A DNA stretch of 64,000 nt, taken from NCBI RefSeq assembly GCF_042956465.1, contig NZ_JBIBGL010000003.1, positions 682,001-746,000 of the forward strand, given 5' to 3'. Of this stretch, positions 43,568 through 50,960 are shown piece by piece. The stretch's first letter is position 1; every line of letters begins with the position of its first letter. The stretch comes from Embleya sp042956465 (GTDB taxonomy: Bacteria; Actinomycetota; Actinomycetes; Streptomycetales; Streptomycetaceae). A program made the translations under genes and the position numbers. The notes under the pieces are model-generated. The model searched no databases, had not been told where the DNA came from, and saw only the letters and a list, made by a program, of their open reading frames with translations.

Positions 43568-46033
43568 ATGGCGTCTCACAGCACCCCCACCGACAACGAG
43601 CCCGGCGACGACGAGCTGCGCGACCTGGTGGCGCGGCTGACCCTGGAGGAGAAGCTCTCGCTGATCGTCGGCGAGGACTTCTGGTCGCTTCCCGAGATCC
43701 CGAGCATCGGCCTGCGCAAGCTGCGCGTCTCCGACGGCCCGGTCGGCGTCCGCGGCGTCACGTGGGACGAGCGCGACACCTCGCTCCTGTTCCCCAGCCC
43801 CACCGCGCTCGCCGCCGCCTGGGATCCCGAGGTCACCCGCCGAGCCGGCTTCGTGATGGGCGCGCAGACCCGGGACAAGGACATCCACGTCCTGCTGGCA
43901 CCGACGGTGAACCTGCACCGCAGCCCGCTGGGCGGTCGGCACTTCGAGTGCTACTCCGAGGACCCGCTGCTGACCGCGCGGATCGCGACCGCCTTCATCG
44001 AGGGCGTGCAGTCCGCCGGTGTCGGTGCCACGATCAAGCACTTCGTCGGCAACGAGACCGAGGACGACCGGATGTCCTACGACTCGCGGATCGACGAGCG
44101 CTCGCTGCGCGAGGTCTACCTCGTGCCGTTCGAGGAGGCCGTGCGCACCGGTCGGGTCTGGCTCGTGATGAGCGCGTACAACCGGGTCAACGGCGAGACC
44201 ATGACCGAGAACTCGCGGCTGGTCAACGGCGTGCTCAAGGACGAGTGGGGCTTCGACGGGGTGGTGATCTCGGACTGGATGGCGGTTCGCTCCACCGAGG
44301 CCGCCGCCGCCGGCGGCACCGACATCGCGATGCCCGGTCCGGCCAAGGTGTGGGGCGAACCGCTGCTCGCCGCCGTGCGCGAGGGCCGGGTCGCCGAATC
44401 GCTGATCGACGAGCGGGTCACCCGGATCCTGCGCCTCGCCGCCCGGGTGGGCGTGCTCGGCGAGCGCACGCCGGCCGCGACCACCACGCCCGCGGACGCG
44501 GTCGCCACGCTGCGCGCGATCTCCGCGCGGGCGATGGTGCTGCTGGGCAACGACGGGACGCTCCCGCTCGACCCCTCGGCGCTCTCCCGCGTCGCGCTGA
44601 TCGGCCCGAACGCGCTGCGGCTGTCCGCGCAGGGCGGCGGCAGCGCACACGTGAACCCCGCGCACGTGGTCTCGATCCCCGAGGGCCTGCGGGCCGCACT
44701 CGGTGAGAACGTCGAACTGACGCTGACCGAGGGCGCGTTCACCCACCGTGCGCTCGCCGACCTGTCCCTGGACACGGCCGTCGACCCGGAGAGCGGCGAG
44801 CCGGGGCTGCGCGCCGAGTTCCTCGACGCCGCGGGCACCGTGCTCTCCTCCGAGCACCGGTCGGGCTCCAGCCTGATGTTCTGGCCGGACAACATTCCGG
44901 CCGGGGCCGCGGTGATCCGGCTGCGCACGACGGTCACCCCGACGGTGTCCGGGACCAACATCCTGGATGTGCGCGGCGCGGGCCGGTTCGAGGTGAGCAT
45001 CGACGGCGCGACCCGCACGGTGGACATGACCGCCCCCGAGGGCACCGACGTGATCGAGATGATCATGCGACCCGAGGCCACTCGCATCGAGGTCGAGGCG
45101 ACGGCCGGCACGCCGATGCGGATCCGGGTCGACTTCAGCCAGGGCGAGCAGTTCTTCATGGCCGCACTCGGTCTGGGCTGGGCGGACCCGCGCCGGTCCG
45201 AGGAGGCCGAACTGGAGGCCGCGGTCGAGGCCGCGCGCGCCGCCGATGTCGCCGTGGTCGTGGTCGGCACCACCGACGACATCGAGTCCGAGGGCTTCGA
45301 CCGCGAGAACCTGGCGCTGCCGGGCCGCTCGGACGAACTGGTGCGCCGGGTCGCGGCGGTCAACCCGAGGACCGTCGTGGTGGTCAACGCGGGCTCGCCC
45401 GTGCTGATGCCGTGGCGGGACGAGGTCGCCGCCGTGCTGTGGGCATGGCTGCCCGGCCAGGAGGGCGGCGCGGCACTGGGCGACGTGCTCACCGGGGTGG
45501 TGGAGCCGGGCGGCCGGCTGCCCACGACCTACCCTGCGGCCGAGGCCGACGTACCGGTCTACTCCACCGCCCGGGTGAACGACGAGCACCACTACGCGGT
45601 GCAGTCCAGCAACATCGGCTACCGCGCCTGGGCCCTGGGCCAGGCGGCGCCGGCGTACCCGTTCGGGCACGGTCTGGGCTACACGACCTGGGCGTACGAG
45701 CAGGTCGCGGTCAAGGGCGACGCGAGCGGCGTGAGCGTCGAGATCACCGTGGCCAACACCGGTGAGCGGGCGGGTCGCGAGGTGGCGCAGGTGTACCTGG
45801 AGACCGCCGACGGCACGTTGATGGGTCGGCCGGAGCCGATCCGCCTGGTCGGCTTCGCCGCGATCGACGCCGAGGCGGGCGCGCGGGTCACCACCACGGT
45901 GGAGATCGACGCACGCACCCTGGCCCGCTGGGACGAGCAGGGCGCGGCGTGGACCACCCCGCCGGGCGCATACACGCTGCGCGTCGGCCGCTCGGTGGGC
46001 GACCTGCGGCTGAGTGCGGACCTCGTGCTCTAG
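43568..46033 (+). CDS. Glycoside hydrolase family 3 (beta-glucosidase type) with PA14 insert
   Basis: 821 residues. GH3 N-domain: VSDGPVGVRGVTWDERDTSL, LLAPTVNLHRSPLGGRHFEC, IKHFVGNETEDDRM, nucleophile Asp236 in GVVISDWMAVRST, and DIAMPGPAKVWG. The second domain begins at RAISARAMVLLGNDGTLPL. At about 410-540 a PA14-like insert follows (GLRAEFLDAAGTVLSSEHRS), then GTTDDIESEGFDRENLALPG and a C-terminal fibronectin-III-like domain (VEITVANTGERAGREVAQVY). No signal peptide, so it is cytoplasmic and acts on imported oligosaccharides. No CebR-type box was seen. Confidence 0.95.
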   Translation: MASHSTPTDNEPGDDELRDLVARLTLEEKLSLIVGEDFWSLPEIPSIGLRKLRVSDGPVGVRGVTWDERDTSLLFPSPTALAAAWDPEVTRRAGFVMGAQTRDKDIHVLLAPTVNLHRSPLGGRHFECYSEDPLLTARIATAFIEGVQSAGVGATIKHFVGNETEDDRMSYDSRIDERSLREVYLVPFEEAVRTGRVWLVMSAYNRVNGETMTENSRLVNGVLKDEWGFDGVVISDWMAVRSTEAAAAGGTDIAMPGPAKVWGEPLLAAVREGRVAESLIDERVTRILRLAARVGVLGERTPAATTTPADAVATLRAISARAMVLLGNDGTLPLDPSALSRVALIGPNALRLSAQGGGSAHVNPAHVVSIPEGLRAALGENVELTLTEGAFTHRALADLSLDTAVDPESGEPGLRAEFLDAAGTVLSSEHRSGSSLMFWPDNIPAGAAVIRLRTTVTPTVSGTNILDVRGAGRFEVSIDGATRTVDMTAPEGTDVIEMIMRPEATRIEVEATAGTPMRIRVDFSQGEQFFMAALGLGWADPRRSEEAELEAAVEAARAADVAVVVVGTTDDIESEGFDRENLALPGRSDELVRRVAAVNPRTVVVVNAGSPVLMPWRDEVAAVLWAWLPGQEGGAALGDVLTGVVEPGGRLPTTYPAAEADVPVYSTARVNDEHHYAVQSSNIGYRAWALGQAAPAYPFGHGLGYTTWAYEQVAVKGDASGVSVEITVANTGERAGREVAQVYLETADGTLMGRPEPIRLVGFAAIDAEAGARVTTTVEIDARTLARWDEQGAAWTTPPGAYTLRVGRSVGDLRLSADLVL

Positions 46034-46165
46034 GACGGCGCGCTTCCCGGGTCGAGGCGGGCTGCCCCTCGGCCCGGAGCCGCACCGGTGCGGCCGGGAC
46101 GGCGCACCGCCGGAACACGGCCGCATCGGGCCGGGGAGTCACGGCCCCGCCCGGTGCGGCCGTCC

Positions 46166-46190
46166 GCGCGGGCCCACCCGGGGCCCGTGC
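46166..46190. terminator. Hairpin between GH3 and chaplin-like genes
   Basis: GCGCGGGCCC (46166-46175) pairs with GGGCCCGTGC (46181-46190), with one G-T pair and a 5-nt loop. It lies between the convergent GH3 gene (ends 46033) and the chaplin-like gene (ends 46208). Confidence 0.6.
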
Positions 46191-46207
46191 CGGCCGCCGA
46201 CGGAGCG

Positions 46208-46411
46208 TCAGCAGCGCTGCGCGAAGGCCGGGTTGATGAAGCCCGGCAGGTCGGCCCCGTTGCCGCAGATGCCGCCCGCCGCGTCGATCGTGTCGGCCCG
46301 GACCGTGTGCGTGTCGGCGCCGGCCGGGGCGGCGACCACCACGGTCGCGCCGACGATGGGAGTCGCGATGACGGCCGTGCTGACCAGAAGGCCGCGGACG
46401 ATGCGCTGCAT
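46208..46411 (-). CDS. Short chaplin-like secreted peptide
   Basis: 67 residues from ATG 46411 (AAGGA upstream). Residues 1-32 are a signal peptide (GLLVSTAVIATPIVGATVVV, then APAGA). The mature 35 residues end in CGNGADLPGFINPAFAQRC, matching the C-terminal half of the chaplin domain (CGNxVxVIGLLNPAFGNxC), including the two cysteines that form its disulphide. The beta-strand-rich N-terminal half of a normal chaplin is absent. Chaplins are amyloid-forming surfactants of aerial hyphae; this is a short relative of uncertain function. Confidence 0.68.
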   Translation of the reverse strand: MQRIVRGLLVSTAVIATPIVGATVVVAAPAGADTHTVRADTIDAAGGICGNGADLPGFINPAFAQRC

Positions 46412-46624
46412 GGGACGGATCCTTGTCTCGATACGGGACGCTCTCGAACGCCGGGAAGGGCGCAACCCGCCAACGCGGCGAACCGCCCGAAGGACACGAG
46501 GGTTGGGCCGAACGGCAGGTCCGGTCGACCTCCCGACCGACCCGCGGGTCGGCGTCCCACGTTCGAGGGATCGGGTCGGGGGAAAATGCGGTGCCGGGCG
46601 CGCCGCAGGCCTACCGTGTCGGCC

Positions 46625-47524
46625 ATGCAGCTCCGCATCGGTACCCGGTCCTCCCCCATGGCCCTCGCCCAGGCCCGGCTCGTCGCCTCCCTGTTGCCCG
46701 GACGTCCGCACGAACCCGTCGTCGTCCCGATGTCCACCAGCGGCGACCGCTGGGGCGGCAGCCTGGCCGAACTCGGCGGCAAGGGCGCGTTCGTCAAGGA
46801 ACTCGACCGCGCGCAGCTCGACGGGGAGGTGGACCTGGTCGTGCACTGTCTCAAGGACATGCCCGGCGACGTGCCGCTGCCCGAGGGGCTCACCGTCGCC
46901 GCCTACCTGCCCCGGGACGACGTGCACGACTGCGTGGTCGGCGCGCGGTTGGCCGACCTGCCGCCCGGCGCCCGGGTCGGCACCAGCTCGGTCCGGCGCG
47001 CGGCGCAACTGCGGCGCAGTCACCCGCGACTGACCGCGGTGCCGATCCGCGGCTCGGCGAACACCCGGCTGGCCAAGCTGGACGCGGGCGAATACGACGC
47101 CCTGATCCTGGCCGTCGCGGGCCTCGAACGCATCGGCCAGGGGCCGCGCATCACCCAGATCCTGACCACCAGTCAGATGTTGCCCGCGGTCGGCGCGGGC
47201 GTGTTGGCCCTGCAGTGCCGCATCGACGACGCGCCCGTCCTGGCCGCCGCACGGGCCCTGGACGACGCGCCCACCCGGGCCTGTGTCGAGGCCGAGCGCG
47301 CCCTGCTGCGCGAGTTGCGCGGCCACTGCCACAGCCCGATCGCCGCCTACTGCACGGGCACCGAGACCGGCCTGACCCTGCACGCGGCGGTGTACTCCAC
47401 CGACGGCGCGGACCTGCTGGAGGCCACCGACCACGGCGCCGAGCCGGACAAGCTCGGCGTCGTGGTGGCCGGCGAACTGCTCGCCCGCGGCGCCCGAGCG
47501 CTGATCGACGCGATCGCCCACTGA
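46625..47524 (+). CDS. hemC: Hydroxymethylbilane synthase (porphobilinogen deaminase)
   Basis: 299 residues from ATG 46625. LRIGTRSSPMALAQARLVAS, GGKGAFVKELDRAQLDGEVD, LVVHCLKDMPGDVPLPEGL, GTSSVRRAAQLRRSHPRLT, PIRGSANTRLAKLDAGEYDA are all standard. The cofactor-binding Cys lies in LRGHCHSPIAAYC. It joins four porphobilinogen units for tetrapyrrole synthesis. It stands alone, outside any hemACD cluster, and several positions differ from the usual bacterial form (for example GRGHC instead of GGC), so it may be a second copy. Confidence 0.92.
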   Translation: MQLRIGTRSSPMALAQARLVASLLPGRPHEPVVVPMSTSGDRWGGSLAELGGKGAFVKELDRAQLDGEVDLVVHCLKDMPGDVPLPEGLTVAAYLPRDDVHDCVVGARLADLPPGARVGTSSVRRAAQLRRSHPRLTAVPIRGSANTRLAKLDAGEYDALILAVAGLERIGQGPRITQILTTSQMLPAVGAGVLALQCRIDDAPVLAAARALDDAPTRACVEAERALLRELRGHCHSPIAAYCTGTETGLTLHAAVYSTDGADLLEATDHGAEPDKLGVVVAGELLARGARALIDAIAH

Positions 47525-47530
47525 ACGCGG

Positions 47531-47571
47531 GCCGTCCCGCCGGCCGCATCGGGTCGCGGCGGCGGGACGGC
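47531..47571. terminator. Hairpin terminator after hemC
   Basis: GCCGTCCCGCCG (47531-47542) pairs perfectly with CGGCGGGACGGC (47560-47571). Located 6 nt past the hemC stop and before the convergent lipoprotein gene. Confidence 0.82.
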
Positions 47572-47625
47572 TCGTTCACACCGGTCCGCCGCGCCCCCGC
47601 ACGGCTCGACCGTCGTCGGGCCTGC

Positions 47626-48102
47626 TCAGGTGTTCAGGCACTTCTGCACGGTGGTCTGCAACTCGGACGGCAGCTTGTTGGTCCGGGCGTACTCCTGGTC
47701 GAACGCGTTCATCTGGGCCTGGCTGTACTTGCCCTGGAGTTCGGTCAGCGCGCACTGGCAGTACCGGGTGTTGTTGTTCGACGTGCTCAGGCAGCCGTTG
47801 AGGAAGTTCGTCGAGTAGAGCGAACTCCAGTCGTTGCCGCCACCGCTCGCACCGGTCGAGGTCGGCGAGGCCGGCGCCGTCGTGCGCGGGCGCGACGTGG
47901 TCGGCCGGCTGCTGGTCGGCGGCGGGGTGTCCTCGTCGGTGGCCCGGCTCGTCGGAGTCTTCCCCGTCGCCGTGGCGTCCGAGCTCGCCTCGGTGGTCTT
48001 CGGGGCCCCGAGCCCACCGAAGCCGCCGTCCCCGTCGCTCCCACATGCCCCGACCGCGCAGGTCAGCATCACCGCGATCAGCCCGACTTTGATGGTGCGC
48101 AT
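47626..48102 (-). CDS. Small lipoprotein with Cys-rich C-terminal domain
   Basis: 158 residues. Signal peptide with lipobox AVGAC at Cys20 (GLIAVMLTCAVGACGSDGDG), a Thr/Pro/Ser-rich linker (about 35-90), then a domain of about 65 residues with five cysteines: FLNGCLSTSNNNTRYCQCAL, ending in VQKCLNT. The C-terminal pattern resembles small uncharacterised actinomycete extracellular domains. Anchored on the outer face of the membrane; function unknown. Confidence 0.82.
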   Translation of the reverse strand: MRTIKVGLIAVMLTCAVGACGSDGDGGFGGLGAPKTTEASSDATATGKTPTSRATDEDTPPPTSSRPTTSRPRTTAPASPTSTGASGGGNDWSSLYSTNFLNGCLSTSNNNTRYCQCALTELQGKYSQAQMNAFDQEYARTNKLPSELQTTVQKCLNT

Positions 48103-48455
48103 GCATTTCCCCCTAAAACGATGTTGGTCGTGACTCTCCTCCCCCGGCTCCGCCGGTCACAAGGGAATCTTTTCGGCCATTGCGTAATGGTTACGTCGCC
48201 GCGACCGTTACGACGCCGAGGAGGTACCGCCGCCACCGTCGCCCCACGCTCGGCTCGGGGGTCGAATCGGCGCGAACCCGGCATGTCGGCCCGCGCCGCC
48301 GCGGATGGTGGGCGACAGAGAGGTCTACCGTTCGACAAACATGTGCAAACCGGGCACCAACGTGCCGATTGTCACATTCCATGGCGTTTATCGATCGAAT
48401 CTGTTCACTATGGACGGGTTGCCTCCCGTCGGACGGCAGAAAGGAACGGCACATC
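48103..48455. other. Gap: divergent promoter region
   Basis: About 350 bases between the divergent lipoprotein and CxxC-protein genes. No gene is apparent. Around 48185-48215 there is GGTTACGTCGCCGCGACCGT with a GTCGC-C-GCGAC palindrome, and lower-GC stretches near 48330-48415 likely carry the rightward promoter. Confidence 0.4.
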
Positions 48456-49004
48456 ATGACCTTGACGCCCGAGCACGTGGCCGCGCTGCGCGGTCTTGCC
48501 GCCGATGTCTCGGCCCTCGGCGCCGCCGGCGCCCAGCGGCACCCCGCCTTCGCCGGCTCCGCCGGTTCGATCGCCGACCGCGCGGACGCGCTCGCGAGCC
48601 AGGCACCGCCGTTCCACAAGGTCGCGCTGCGCCGCATCGGCGACGCGATGCGCGCCTGCGCGGAGTCCCGCGAGGCGGGCGACCCCACCCGGGTGGCCAC
48701 CACCCAGCGCACCGCCGCGCACCTGGCCGACCGGCTCGTGCACGCGCTCGACCGCTACGCCTCGGCCTCGCCGACCGCGACCCCGGCCACCTGCACCCGC
48801 TGCAACGAGCCGTACATCGCCCAGTTGATCCCCACCCAGCGGCGCTACCTCTCGCGCATCGACGCCCCCGTGTCCGGGCACGTGTTCAACGCGGCCGGCA
48901 CCACCTACGTGGTCGAGCGGCACGTGCTGTGCCCGCTCCAGGACGTGCCCGGTCCGGCCGACATGTCCGAGTTCGAGAATCTGGACGACCTCGACAACGC
49001 CTGA
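48456..49004 (+). CDS. Unknown protein with C-terminal CxxC...RHxxC domain
   Basis: 182 residues from ATG 48456 (AAGGA upstream). An Ala-rich helical N-terminal 105 residues leads to a domain with CTRCNEPYIAQ (Cys113, Cys116) and VVERHVLCPL (Cys159), and an acidic tail (SEFENLDDLDN). The same domain makes up the whole 68-residue protein at 49436-49642. Probable zinc or redox site; no family assigned. Confidence 0.8.
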   Translation: MTLTPEHVAALRGLAADVSALGAAGAQRHPAFAGSAGSIADRADALASQAPPFHKVALRRIGDAMRACAESREAGDPTRVATTQRTAAHLADRLVHALDRYASASPTATPATCTRCNEPYIAQLIPTQRRYLSRIDAPVSGHVFNAAGTTYVVERHVLCPLQDVPGPADMSEFENLDDLDNA

Positions 49005-49027
49005 GCCCCGGGCACGCCGGGCGCACA

Positions 49028-49067
49028 CGACCGAGGCCGGGTCCCCGAGGGGGCCCGGCCTCAGTCG
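49028..49067. terminator. Long hairpin, convergent terminator
   Basis: CGAC-c-GAGGCCGGG-t-CCCC pairs with GGGG-g-CCCGGCCTC-a-GTCG, one mismatch and one T-G pair, between the convergent genes ending at 49004 and 49061. The stop codon of the minus gene lies within it. Confidence 0.82.
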
Positions 49068-49303
49068 TCGCCGTGGTCCTTCCTGTCCTTCTTCAGCCGG
49101 CGCAGGTACTCGCGCGTCCACCCGGTCACCTTGACCACCTCGGACTGCTTGACCCCTGCGGCCATGGCCCGCACCGCCGCCCGTTTGAGTTCTCGACGCG
49201 CCTCTTCGTGCGCCTTCTCGGTCCTTCGATACGCCTTCGCGGCCCTGATCAGACCCGCTCCGGCGGAATCGGGGTGCTCCCGGTCGACATCCTCGTGATC
49301 CAC
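49061..49303 (-). CDS. Small helix-turn-helix protein
   Basis: 80 residues from GTG 49303. A charged helix (AAKAYRRTEKAHEEARRELK) leads to an HTH-like segment AMAAGVKQSEVVKVTGWTRE and YLRRLKKDRKD. This looks like the small DNA-binding sigma-70-region-4-like proteins of actinomycete plasmids and chromosomes. The exact start is uncertain, since AGG lies too close to this GTG. Divergent from the 68-residue CxxC gene. Confidence 0.65.
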   Translation of the reverse strand: MDHEDVDREHPDSAGAGLIRAAKAYRRTEKAHEEARRELKRAAVRAMAAGVKQSEVVKVTGWTREYLRRLKKDRKDHGDD

Positions 49304-49435
49304 CCTGTCAGGATGCCATATGGGCCGCCACCCTCGTAGGCCAACACAGTTGACATTTCCGCAGACAAGAAGGAAACTGGAGACCGAATCGAAGGTGAAC
49401 GGAAGGTTAACTTCACCAGTCACGGAGGAGCCGAC

Positions 49436-49642
49436 ATGCTCAAGACCCTCACCGCCCCCGCCATGTGCACCCGTTGTGGCGAGCCGTACGTCGCGGCGCT
49501 CAGCCCGCGCCCGCTCGTCACCGTGCAGACTCCGGCGTTCCGTACCCCGGAGATCGTCGGCGGCCGGCTGATGACCGTCGACGACACCGTCTGCCTGGTC
49601 GAGCGGCACGCCCCCTGCACGGGCCTGGGCAACTACCGCTGA
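49436..49642 (+). CDS. Small CxxC protein, paralogue of the 48456 gene's C-terminal domain
   Basis: 68 residues from ATG 49436 (GGAGGAG upstream). CTRCGEPYVAALSPRP (Cys11, Cys14), then VCLVERHAPC (Cys53, Cys61): the same spacing and signature as residues 113-160 of the protein at 48456-49004. Four cysteines here suggest a zinc ribbon. Its 3' end overlaps the convergent next gene by 10 nt. Confidence 0.78.
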   Translation: MLKTLTAPAMCTRCGEPYVAALSPRPLVTVQTPAFRTPEIVGGRLMTVDDTVCLVERHAPCTGLGNYR

Positions 49643-50796
49643 TCCTCGGCGGCGCCCGTCAACACCGCCGCCAGCATCCCCAGCGTCGACCAGTCGACGC
49701 GCTCGCACCGCAGCAGTTCGCCGTACGTCGTGATCTCGACGTCAGTGCGTTCCCCGTCCCCGGCCACACCATGTGGGCCGGGGTCGCTGCGTAGTAGGGC
49801 CAGTTCGGCCTCGGTGAGTTCGGCCGAGTACACGTGCGCGTGATGCGCCGTCAGGGTGCCCGCGAGTTGCCGCGAGCCGTGCGGGCGCAGCCGCTCCGGC
49901 GACAACGCCAGACCGGTCTCCTGGCCGACCTCGGTACACCCGTCCGCCGCCGTGTACCCGCTCCCACCCGGAAGTTCGTGCACGAAGCCGTCCTTCGTAC
50001 GGGCCGCCGAGCGGAACTCGCGCACCAGCACCACGGTGCTCGCCGTGAGCGGCTCGGCGCGCCGGTAGAGCACCACCGCGGTCACGTCCGGCCGGCCGAG
50101 CACCACCTCGTCGTCCTTGACCCGACCGCCCTCGGCGGCGATCGCCACCCTCACGTGCGCCGCCCACAACCACGTGGCCGCGCCGCGCCGCCACACCCAC
50201 GCGATCCGGCCGCCGAGCAGCGTGTTGCCCGCCGCCCGCTGGGCCGCGTACCAATCCTCGAAGGCCCGGGTCAGCCACACGTTCAGCGGGATGTCCCGCT
50301 CCCCGCCCGTACGCGGCGCGCCGGTCCCGAGCGCGTCCAGCGCGGTGTCGACCGTCGCGGGCAGCGTGTCGCGTACCGGCACGTCGTGACCGAGCGCATA
50401 GGCCCGCTGATAGCGCACGTGCGGTGCGTCCGGCGGAGTGCCCAGCACCGCGCGGCCCGAGTCCTTGAGCCAGCCCCACTCGTCGTTGGTGGTCAGTCCG
50501 GGCAGGTCGCGCAGATCGCGCGGGATCCAGAAGAGCACCCGATCGCTGCGGTCCAGATTGCGCAACTCCCAGTCCCGCTGCACCTGATGCGTGGGCCACG
50601 ACTGCCCCTCGCCGGGCTCGGGCACGAACACCACCAGGCGGCCCGGCCGGCGCCGGCGCTCCCGGATCAGTTTCAGCGCCGCCGGTCGCCAGGAGGGCAC
50701 GTGCGCCGCGCGGGGGGTGGGGCCGGCCAGGAAGACGCTCGCATCCCACGCGTCCGGCGGCTCATCGGGCGAGTTCACAATCACGATCTCGGTCAT
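49633..50796 (-). CDS. Deoxyribosyltransferase-like domain fused to a degenerate Nudix domain
   Basis: 387 residues from ATG 50796. N-terminal ASVFLAGPTPRAAHVPSWRP and NLDRSDRVLFWIPRDLRDLP are typical of the nucleoside 2-deoxyribosyltransferase-like family. A middle spacer leads to a Nudix fold with DGFVHELPGGSGYTAADGC and TEVGQETGLALSP. The Nudix box is shortened and lacks the first Glu and the Arg of REUxEE, so hydrolysis is doubtful. Such fusions occur in actinomycetes and may handle modified nucleotides or NAD-like molecules. Divergent from the Ser/Thr kinase. Confidence 0.78.
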   Translation of the reverse strand: MTEIVIVNSPDEPPDAWDASVFLAGPTPRAAHVPSWRPAALKLIRERRRRPGRLVVFVPEPGEGQSWPTHQVQRDWELRNLDRSDRVLFWIPRDLRDLPGLTTNDEWGWLKDSGRAVLGTPPDAPHVRYQRAYALGHDVPVRDTLPATVDTALDALGTGAPRTGGERDIPLNVWLTRAFEDWYAAQRAAGNTLLGGRIAWVWRRGAATWLWAAHVRVAIAAEGGRVKDDEVVLGRPDVTAVVLYRRAEPLTASTVVLVREFRSAARTKDGFVHELPGGSGYTAADGCTEVGQETGLALSPERLRPHGSRQLAGTLTAHHAHVYSAELTEAELALLRSDPGPHGVAGDGERTDVEITTYGELLRCERVDWSTLGMLAAVLTGAAEDQR

Positions 50797-50960
50797 GGCC
50801 TCGACCGTAGCGGCCGTCACCGCAGGTGATCGAGGGTCGCCGCGATCTCCGTGCGGCCGACCCGATCGGCGTGCGGGTGGTGATGTCGCATACCGTTCCC
50901 CGCACGCACGCTGCTACGAAAGAATCACATCCATACGGCGCGTACGGGGAGGCGTTTGCG

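Noticed and set aside
43568..43620. CebR-type operator for the GH3 gene
   Set aside because: I looked for TGGGAGCGCTCCCA-like sequence upstream and found none.
43481..46126. Long minus-strand open frame opposite the GH3 gene
   Set aside because: Composition is His/Arg/Gly-rich with no family signature; the GH3 gene on the plus strand has complete motifs.
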